From: Candidatus Aminicenantes bacterium RBG_13_64_14
GTDB lineage: Bacteria; Acidobacteriota; Aminicenantia; Aminicenantales; Saccharicenantaceae
NCBI GenBank assembly: GCA_001773855.1
Contig: MEXZ01000020.1
Location: forward strand, 4,275-10,853
Direction of reading: 5' to 3'
Length of the DNA: 6,579 bases
In this document: positions 1 through 6,579 of the stretch, one piece after another
How the letters are laid out: each line of letters starts with the position of its first letter
Position numbering within the stretch: the stretch's first letter is position 1
Position numbers and translations under genes: made by a program
The notes under the pieces: generated by a model
Databases searched by the model: none
What the model was told of the DNA's origin: nothing
Seen by the model: the letters and a program-made list of their open reading frames with translations, nothing else

Positions 1-550
1 CTCGCGGGCGGGGAAACTCGACCAGCATTCCGTGACCCACCCGCGCGTCAACGCCAAGAAATGCCGGGACTGCAGCGTTTGCATGGCCTTCTGCCCGGAG
101 GCCGCCATCGTCCAGGCCGAGGGCCACGTCGTCATCGAACCGGCCAAGTGCATCGGCTGCGGCGAATGTCTCGTCGTCTGCAAGTACGGCGCCGTCAAGA
201 TGAAATGGGACGAGGATTCTCTCCGGATCCAGGAGAAGCTGGCCGAATACGCCTTCCGCGTCTTCGCGCACTTCAAGGGCAAGGCCGGCTTCGTCAGCTT
301 CCTCGTCAAGATCACCAAGGACTGCGACTGCATGGCCAAGGACCAGAAGCGCATCGTCGACGACATCGGCATCCTGGCCTCCCTCGATCCGGTCGCGGTC
401 GATCAGGCCACGGCGGACCTCATCGTCGAGCGGGGCGGCGGCAAGGACCCCCTGCGGGCCGGCTACGACCTCGATTGGTCGGCCCAGCTCGCCCATGGCG
501 AAAAAATAGGCCTGGGATCGACCGATTACGAGCTCGTCGAGCTGTCCTGA
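1..550 (+). CDS. DUF362-type protein with C-terminal double [4Fe-4S] ferredoxin domain (5'-truncated)
   Basis: The reading frame is already open at base 2, so this is the C-terminal part of a longer protein; the GTG at 32 is internal, not the true start. Counting from that GTG, two cluster-binding motifs are visible: C11-x2-C14-x2-C17-x3-C21-P and C40-x2-C43-x2-C46-x3-C50, the pattern of a bacterial 2x[4Fe-4S] ferredoxin. They are followed by a region with a D-C-D-C motif (about residues 97-100) and the stretch DIGILASLDPVAVDQA (111-126), which is characteristic of DUF362 family proteins. The family is often annotated as an uncharacterised Fe-S protein. An electron-transfer or redox role is inferred from the clusters; the substrate is unknown. 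No signal peptide or membrane segment is seen in the visible part. It ends with TGA at 548-550 and converges with the MFS gene 34 bp away. Confidence 0.9.
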   Translation, partial: SRAGKLDQHSVTHPRVNAKKCRDCSVCMAFCPEAAIVQAEGHVVIEPAKCIGCGECLVVCKYGAVKMKWDEDSLRIQEKLAEYAFRVFAHFKGKAGFVSFLVKITKDCDCMAKDQKRIVDDIGILASLDPVAVDQATADLIVERGGGKDPLRAGYDLDWSAQLAHGEKIGLGSTDYELVELS

Positions 551-584
551 GGGCTTCGCAGTCCCGCCGAGTTATGTTGTGAGC

Positions 585-1880
585 TCACTCCTGTCGGCGA
601 AGGCGGGGCATGAAGACGGCGATCGCGGTCGCGGCCGAGAACATGATTCCCGCCCCGATGAAAATGGCCGCCGGCTGACCGATACGCTCGGCCGTCAATC
701 CGACTCCCAAGCTCCCGATGGGGGCGAGCCCGAAGAAAGTCAGGGCGTAAATGCTCATGATCCTCCCCCGGAGCTCGTTCGGGGCGAACGTCTGGACCAG
801 GGCGTTGGCCAGGTTGAAGATGAGGATAAGCGCCAAGCCGGACCCGAAGATCAGGACCAAAGAGAGAGGCGCCCAGCGGACGAGAGCGAATAAGGCCGTC
901 ACGGCCGGGAGGGCGAACGTGCCGAACGTCAGGAGTCTGCCGCGGAAACGGAAACGGCCGAGCGAAGCGATAAGGAGAGCGGCCGCCAGCGCCCCCGCGC
1001 CGCGGGCCGACTGGAGGAAGCCGTTCGTCCTGGCGTCGCCGTGCAGGATGTTGACCGCCCAAGCGGGGATAAGGGTGACGAAGGAGAAGCCGAAAAGGCT
1101 GACGACGCCGATGAGGCCTATGATCGTCCGGATCATCGGATGGGCGGCGACATATTTCAGCCCTTCCCTGAGGTCGGCCAGCGCGGAGGCCCGGACGGGC
1201 TTGGGCACAAAGGCTTTGAGCTTCATCCTCTTCAGGGCGACGATGACGGCGATGAAAGAGATGCCGTTGATGGTGAAGCACCAGGCCGGTCCGAAGAGCG
1301 CGTAGGTCACGCCGGCCGCGGCCGGGCCGAGGGCCGTGGCCGTGTTGAACATGGCCGAATTCAAGGCGATGGCGTTGGTCATGTCTTCGGTCTCGACCAT
1401 CTCCAGGACGAAGGCCTGGCGGGCGGGCGCTTCGAAGGCGTTGGCCGTCCCAAGGAGGAGGGCGATGACCAGGATGTGCCAGGGCTGGACGAGGTGGAGA
1501 AAAGCGAGGGCGGCCAGGCCGAAAGCCAGGAGCGTCATGGCCGTTTGGGTGATCATGAGAAGGATCCGGCGGGACATCCGGTCGGCGATGACGCCCGCAT
1601 AGAGCATGAAAACCCACGTCGGGATCCCCGTGGCGAAGCCCACGAATCCGAGATAGGCGGTCGACCTGGTCAGGTCGAAGACGAGGAAGCCGAGGGCCGT
1701 GCTCTGCATCCATGTCCCGAAGAGCGAGAACATTTGGCTCCAGAACCAGAGCCGGTAGTTGGGATATTTGAGGGCCGTGAAGGCCTGTTTCCAGCTCAAC
1801 CGCTTCCTCAGGCCGACGACCCGCCGAATAAACGGGGCCCGGGGTTCGACGGTAGGGGAAGGGATTGGGAAGAGGGACAT
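585..1880 (-). CDS. MFS transporter, MFS_3 / EntS-like exporter family
   Basis: Predicted inner-membrane proton-driven major facilitator, about 431 residues, a normal length for 12 membrane segments. After a roughly 40-residue cytoplasmic N-terminus, hydrophobic segments run to the C-terminus, with a charged central linker near residues 217-250. The loop 2-3 signature A-G-V-I-A-D-R-M-S-R-R (about 95-105) is the classic MFS motif A. Other stretches typical of the MFS_3 branch (which includes the enterobactin exporter EntS) are F-E-A-P-A-R-Q-A-F (about 149-157), GPAWCFTINGISF and APNELRGRIMSIYA. Substrate cannot be read from sequence; export of a small molecule or drug is the usual role. ATG at 1880 shares one base with the upstream cupin stop (TGATG). 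A GTG at 1883 is the alternative start. No Shine-Dalgarno is seen, so translation is probably coupled to the cupin. Confidence 0.93.
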   Translation of the reverse strand: MSLFPIPSPTVEPRAPFIRRVVGLRKRLSWKQAFTALKYPNYRLWFWSQMFSLFGTWMQSTALGFLVFDLTRSTAYLGFVGFATGIPTWVFMLYAGVIADRMSRRILLMITQTAMTLLAFGLAALAFLHLVQPWHILVIALLLGTANAFEAPARQAFVLEMVETEDMTNAIALNSAMFNTATALGPAAAGVTYALFGPAWCFTINGISFIAVIVALKRMKLKAFVPKPVRASALADLREGLKYVAAHPMIRTIIGLIGVVSLFGFSFVTLIPAWAVNILHGDARTNGFLQSARGAGALAAALLIASLGRFRFRGRLLTFGTFALPAVTALFALVRWAPLSLVLIFGSGLALILIFNLANALVQTFAPNELRGRIMSIYALTFFGLAPIGSLGVGLTAERIGQPAAIFIGAGIMFSAATAIAVFMPRLRRQE

Positions 1881-2284
1881 CACGGTTTCTTGCCGGATGA
1901 GTGAACCTGTCCAGGGAGCATGCCCGGGAGGACATCTTCGTCCTCGGCCCGCCAGGTCGGATCGACGATACAGAGAAACTCGAGGTCGTTCGGGCCCGTG
2001 TTCTCGATGAACTGGACGGCCCGGGGCGGGACGTAAACGGCCTGGCCCGGTTCGACCTCCGCCCGCTCGGCGTCGATGTGCATCAGGCCGCGGCCTTCGA
2101 GAACGTAGTAGACCTCGGCGCTTTTCAGCCTGTGGGGCAGGGTTTTCTGGCCGGGCTTGACCAAGGCATGGGCCAGACTGTAGCCGATGTCCAAGCGTTC
2201 CTTGTCCGGATGGAGAAGCTCTCTCAGGAAGGAGGAGTCCCCGGCCTTGAAACCCGTTATGCTCGAGAGCGACTTGATGATCAT
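1880..2284 (-). CDS. Small single-domain cupin protein (cupin_2 fold)
   Basis: A 134-residue predicted cytosolic protein with one conserved beta-barrel cupin. Motif 1 is G45-x5-H51-R-L-K-S-A-E57-x6-G64, and motif 2 is G80-x5-P86-P-R-A-V-Q91-x3-N95. Compared with the consensus G(X)5HXH(X)3-4E(X)6G, the second histidine is L53, and the motif 2 histidine is Q91, so likely metal ligands are reduced to H51, E57 and perhaps Q91. The C-terminus contains I-V-D-P-T-W-R-A-E-D-E (106-116), a tail I recall from related small bacterial cupins. Function is unknown; sugar or small-ligand binding, or an enzyme, are possible. A longer frame starts at 2329, but its first 15 codons lie inside the tRNA-Pro gene and its terminal T-run, so ATG 2284 is preferred. 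No Shine-Dalgarno precedes it. It is coupled to the MFS gene. Confidence 0.88.
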   Translation of the reverse strand: MIIKSLSSITGFKAGDSSFLRELLHPDKERLDIGYSLAHALVKPGQKTLPHRLKSAEVYYVLEGRGLMHIDAERAEVEPGQAVYVPPRAVQFIENTGPNDLEFLCIVDPTWRAEDEDVLPGMLPGQVHSSGKKP

Positions 2285-2296
2285 GGGCCGAGAGAT

Positions 2297-2304
2297 AAAA
2301 AAAA
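2297..2304 (-). terminator. T8 tract directly after tRNA-Pro: possible terminator or 3'-processing site
   Basis: Eight consecutive T's on the minus strand begin at the base after the A73 discriminator. A GC-rich 7-bp acceptor stem immediately before a U-tract resembles an intrinsic terminator, but the stem encloses the whole tRNA rather than a short loop, so its termination efficiency is uncertain. If it terminates fully, the downstream cupin has no visible promoter. Partial termination or RNase-based 3' maturation with read-through into the cupin is equally possible. Confidence 0.4.
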
Positions 2305-2379
2305 TCGGGGAGGTGGGATTTGAACCCACGACCCCAGCGTCCCGAACGCTGTGCGCTAGCCAGGCTGCGCTACTCCCCG
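2305..2379 (-). tRNA. tRNA-Pro (anticodon CGG), CCA not encoded
   Basis: On the minus strand the 75-nt gene folds as a complete cloverleaf. Acceptor CGGGGAG pairs fully with CTCCCCG. The D stem is GCGC/GCGC with loop AGCCTGGCTA. The anticodon stem CAGCG/CGCTG closes loop TTCGGGA, giving anticodon CGG, which reads the proline codon CCG. The variable region is GGGTC. The T stem GTGGG/CCCAC has loop TTCAAAT. The C1-G72 pair, A73 discriminator and G35-G36 are the known bacterial prolyl-tRNA identity elements. The gene ends at A73 and runs directly into eight T's, so CCA must be added by nucleotidyltransferase. A strong promoter lies immediately upstream, and the cupin gene begins 20 bases downstream. 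Confidence 0.97.
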
Positions 2380-2393
2380 ACTGTCAGCGGCGT

Positions 2394-2422
2394 ATTATAC
2401 ACGTTTCCCTTCCGGGTGGGAA
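2394..2422 (-). promoter_or_regulatory. Sigma70-type promoter for tRNA-Pro (and probably cupin-MFS)
   Basis: On the minus strand there is a -35 box TTCCCA (2422-2417, 4 of 6 consensus bases), a 17-bp spacer and a perfect -10 box TATAAT (2399-2394). The expected transcription start is around 2387, giving a tRNA 5' leader of about eight bases. The quality of the -10 and its position just before a stable RNA gene support the call. Confidence 0.75.
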
Positions 2423-2443
2423 GAGGGCGAGAGGCCCCCGGAC

Positions 2444-2470
2444 TTGACGGGGAAGGACGTCTGTTATAAA
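2444..2470 (+). promoter_or_regulatory. Promoter for the small secreted protein gene, extended -10
   Basis: TTGACG (2444-2449, 5 of 6) is followed by a 15-bp spacer and TATAAA (2465-2470, 5 of 6) preceded by TGT (2462-2464), forming an extended -10 element. The spacer is shorter than the ideal 17, which the extended -10 could compensate. The expected start near 2477 leaves a leader of about 32 bases before the ATG at 2509. It diverges from the tRNA promoter, with about 20 bp between the two -35 boxes. Confidence 0.6.
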
Positions 2471-2508
2471 GAGAAGAGAAACCGAAGATTTCGGGAAAGG
2501 AGTCACGC

Positions 2509-2886
2509 ATGCGTTTACGCGGTTTGACGATCGGAATTCTAGCGCTGGGGTCGCTCGCGGCCCTGGCCTTCGCGGCGACCGCCGTCGATGTCAACGGAGT
2601 CTGGGAGCTGACCATGCAAACGCCCCAGGGTGACATGACGGCCGACGCGACCTTCGTCCAGGACAAGGAAGCCTTCAAGTTCACGATGCCGGGCCCTCAG
2701 GGCATGGAGATGAAGGGCGAGGGAACGGTCAAGGACAAAGATCTCGAATGGACCGTGATTGTGAGCACTCAGATGGGCGAGTTCGTGCTCGTTTTCAAGG
2801 GCAAGGTCGAAGGCGAAGCGATGTCCGGAGAGGTCCAGATGGGCGATTTCGGCACCGCCCCCTGGACGGCTAAGAAGAAGAAATAG
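2509..2886 (+). CDS. Small exported beta-strand-rich protein of unknown function
   Basis: A 125-residue protein with a clear Sec signal peptide: basic M-R-L-R start, hydrophobic core at about residues 6-22, and an A-T-A motif (23-25) suggesting cleavage before V26. A cut after A22 is also possible. The mature part of about 100 residues begins V-D-V-N-G-V-W-E-L and alternates short polar/hydrophobic strands separated by glycine turns. There are repeated P-Q-G segments (39-41, 63-65) and several G-x-V/M strand pairs (G-E-G-T-V-K, G-K-V-E-G-E-A-M-S-G-E-V). This looks like a small antiparallel barrel seen in many hypothetical secreted bacterial proteins that open with V-x-G-x-W. No cysteine or lipobox is present, so it is periplasmic or secreted rather than a lipoprotein. 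GGAG at 2499-2502, six bases before the ATG, fixes the start. Its last 17 bp overlap the convergent nitroreductase gene. No specific function is recognised. Confidence 0.85.
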   Translation: MRLRGLTIGILALGSLAALAFAATAVDVNGVWELTMQTPQGDMTADATFVQDKEAFKFTMPGPQGMEMKGEGTVKDKDLEWTVIVSTQMGEFVLVFKGKVEGEAMSGEVQMGDFGTAPWTAKKKK

Positions 2887-3670
2887 CGGAAAGAACGTAG
2901 CGCGCGACCTCGGGAGCATCCAGGAACTCCCATCCTCCTGCGAGTCCGGCCGCCCTGGCGCCGAGCTCGAAGTGGAGCATGGCGATGCCACAGTCCAGGC
3001 GGCGCGAGAGCTTCCATTCCTTCTTGTCGCTATCCGTGAAGATCGTAACCGCCCGGCCGTCGACGCGGAAACGCCAGGGTTGACGGTTGCTCGCGGAAGG
3101 GGAGAGGCGGGCGGCCTCGAGGGCTGGCTTCACCCCGCCCTCGGGGACGCGACCTCCCTCCACCAGCTCCTCGAGGGACTTCCGGCGGGCCGACCCGGCG
3201 ATGGCCTTGAAGGTCCTGTCGGTCAGGTTGGGCTTAGCCCTGGGATATCCGACCGGGCTGAAGCAGATGACTTTCTCGTTTTCGCCGAGCCCGAGGCGCG
3301 AAGAAACTACACCCGGTTTGAACAGACCGCCGACCCAGCAGGTCGAGAGGCCGAGTGACGTCGCCTCCAGAACGAGGGCCTCGCCGGTATAGCCCACGCA
3401 CTCCTGGACGCGGCCGGAATCCATCCGTCCGATAAAAGCGAGGTAGCAGGGAGCGCCGCTGACACGGCCGTAACCGCCGATGATCCCCGCAGCGACCCTA
3501 TCGACGGGTTCACGGACGAGCGCGGCCCGGGCCTCCGGGAAGGGCCGGAATTCCCGGCAGACGCGATCCAGCCGGTCCAGCAGATCTTCCCCCGGGGCCT
3601 CGGACGCGAAGCTCCGGCGGGAAACGCGGCTGGCGATGGCTTGCGACCAGCTCTCGACGGACAGTTCCAT
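2870..3670 (-). CDS. Nitroreductase family protein, TM1586-like (FMN-dependent oxidoreductase fold)
   Basis: A 266-residue predicted cytosolic flavoprotein. The N-terminus A-I-A-S-R-V-S-R-R-S-F (11-21) is the usual nitroreductase FMN-phosphate-binding R-x-S-x-R opening. Near C91-VGYTGEALVLEATSLGLSTCWVGG (about 91-115) is the conserved helix-turn of the fold. The motif S190-P-S-A-S-N-R-Q-P-W-R-F201 is the classic S-x-x-N-x-Q-P-W site. The arrangement, with that motif near the C-terminus and a G-Y-P segment (141-143) in mid-protein, matches TM1586-type nitroreductases rather than NfsB types. The substrate is unknown. The frame extends upstream to 3763, but ATG 3670 is preferred: it has GGGAGGG five to six bases upstream (3681-3675), starts with the family-like M-E-L, and lies downstream of the predicted promoter. 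The gene ends in Ser codons inside the neighbour's Lys codons. Confidence 0.9.
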   Translation of the reverse strand: MELSVESWSQAIASRVSRRSFASEAPGEDLLDRLDRVCREFRPFPEARAALVREPVDRVAAGIIGGYGRVSGAPCYLAFIGRMDSGRVQECVGYTGEALVLEATSLGLSTCWVGGLFKPGVVSSRLGLGENEKVICFSPVGYPRAKPNLTDRTFKAIAGSARRKSLEELVEGGRVPEGGVKPALEAARLSPSASNRQPWRFRVDGRAVTIFTDSDKKEWKLSRRLDCGIAMLHFELGARAAGLAGGWEFLDAPEVARYVLSAISSS

Positions 3671-3674
3671 AGCG

Positions 3675-3681
3675 CCCTCCC
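3675..3681 (-). promoter_or_regulatory. Ribosome binding site deciding the nitroreductase start
   Basis: Minus-strand GGGAGGG lies four to six bases before ATG 3670. The upstream in-frame ATGs at 3703 and 3763 lack comparable sites, and 3703 falls inside the predicted -10 box. Confidence 0.7.
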
Positions 3682-3701
3682 GAGTCAATGGATAAAAAAG
3701 C

Positions 3702-3730
3702 ATTTTAACACTCTCGCGTTCCGTTGTCGC
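3702..3730 (-). promoter_or_regulatory. Promoter for the nitroreductase gene, extended -10
   Basis: On the minus strand there is GCGACA (3730-3725, 4 of 6), a 17-bp spacer, and TAAAAT (3707-3702, 5 of 6) preceded by TGT, an extended -10. The expected start is near 3695, about 25 bases before ATG 3670. Its -35 box coincides with that of the divergent ATPase promoter. Confidence 0.55.
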
Positions 3731-3753
3731 CGGTCGTCCGGGGAGTGTATAAT
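3724..3753 (+). promoter_or_regulatory. Promoter for the P-type ATPase operon
   Basis: TTGTCG (3724-3729, 4 of 6), an 18-bp spacer, and a perfect TATAAT (3748-3753). The expected start is near 3760, giving a leader of about 35 bases. The spacer contains the inverted repeat CCGG-TCGT-CCGG (3730-3741), which could be an operator half-site pair, though four-base arms are short. Confidence 0.65.
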
Positions 3754-3782
3754 AGCGGCTCAAGGCCCGCAGGAAATTTCGC

Positions 3783-3788
3783 GAGGAG
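3783..3788 (+). promoter_or_regulatory. Ribosome binding site deciding the ATPase start
   Basis: GAGGAG sits seven bases before ATG 3796 and four before the tandem ATG 3793. The spacing favours 3796. A start as far upstream as 3724 would lie within the promoter and is rejected. Confidence 0.7.
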
Positions 3789-3795
3789 CTCGATG

Positions 3796-6498
<2,703 letters not shown>

Positions 6499-6522
6499 CC
6501 GAATGCCGCAGGAGGAAGAATC

Positions 6523-6579
6523 ATGAAGAACATCGGAAGATATCTCGCCACAGGGGCTCTCGTCCTCGCCCTGGTCCTC
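6523..6579 (+). CDS. Start of an exported protein gene (3'-truncated by window end)
   Basis: ATG 6523 follows a perfect AGGAGG (6510-6515) at seven bases. The 19 visible residues, M-K-N-I-G-R-Y then a run of hydrophobic A/L/V/G residues, form the n-region and core of a Sec signal peptide (or a first membrane anchor). With only a 24-bp gap and no terminator after the ATPase stop, it is probably cotranscribed with the pump. Its identity cannot be determined from this much sequence. Confidence 0.7.
   Translation, partial: MKNIGRYLATGALVLALVL

Noticed and set aside
531..543. AGCTC-GTC-GAGCT hairpin near the end of the DUF362 gene
   Set aside because: It lies inside the coding sequence (codons for E-L-V-E-L) and is not followed by a T-run.
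565..599. Possible bidirectional terminator: CGCCGA (565-570) and TCGGCG (594-599), with palindrome GTGAGCTCAC (579-588) between
   Set aside because: The stem is only six pairs with a 23-base loop, and there is no T-tract on either side; the palindrome has no loop. It is too weak to call a terminator for the convergent genes.
526..1935. Long minus-strand frame of 469 codons over the MFS gene, and a 287-codon plus-strand frame at 1041-1904
   Set aside because: Both are Pro/Arg/Gly/His-rich or charged low-complexity shadows produced by GC-rich codon bias. The MFS frame carries real motifs and hydrophobic periodicity.
2187..2447. Plus-strand 86-codon frame spanning the tRNA region
   Set aside because: It lies antisense to the cupin and tRNA and contains the V-G-F-E-P-T-T-P-A peptide often spuriously translated from tRNA genes.
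2972..3392. Plus-strand frames of 128 and 101 codons antisense to the nitroreductase
   Set aside because: No motifs, no ribosome binding site, and shadow-like composition.
3724..3795. Upstream extension of the ATPase to a start at 3724
   Set aside because: It would begin within the -35 box and include the -10 TATAAT; the extra 24 residues are unlike the family, and a good ribosome binding site lies at 3783-3788.

Overview
This is a GC-rich bacterial chromosomal segment in which almost every base is coding. Coding thirds are strongly G/C-ending, promoters look like sigma70 promoters with AT-rich -10 boxes, and the single tRNA gene does not encode its CCA tail. A DUF362 iron-sulfur protein, a TM1586-type nitroreductase, an MFS_3 exporter and a type IIA P-type ATPase together suit a free-living, possibly anaerobic, Acidobacteriota-like or Aminicenantes-like bacterium. 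That placement is a guess from family content, not a demonstrated assignment.

Layout. Bases 1-550 (+) carry the C-terminal part of a DUF362/double-[4Fe-4S] protein cut by the window start. It converges, with a 34-bp gap, on a leftward cluster. Read in its direction of transcription, that cluster is tRNA-Pro(CGG) (2379-2305), a small cupin (2284-1880) and an MFS exporter (1880-585), the last two overlapping by one base at a TGATG junction. A strong promoter precedes the tRNA. Divergent from it, a second promoter drives a small secreted beta-strand-rich protein (2509-2886, +). The 3' end of that gene overlaps by 17 bp the 3' end of a nitroreductase gene on the minus strand (3670-2870). A 125-bp intergenic region then carries back-to-back promoters whose -35 boxes fall on the same bases. 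One serves the nitroreductase; the other serves a full-length SERCA-like Ca2+-type P-type ATPase (3796-6498, +). A second exported-protein gene begins 24 bp after the ATPase and runs off the window end.

How the genes may relate. No pathway links the whole window. The plausible functional units are cupin plus exporter (translationally coupled) and ATPase plus downstream exported protein (probably one operon). The nitroreductase may be co-regulated with, or mutually exclusive to, the ATPase through the shared promoter region. I see no mobile element, CRISPR array, phage gene or clear novel defence-type system. The most interesting signals are regulatory and architectural: the shared -35 element, the tRNA-T8-cupin junction and the tail-to-tail coding overlap.
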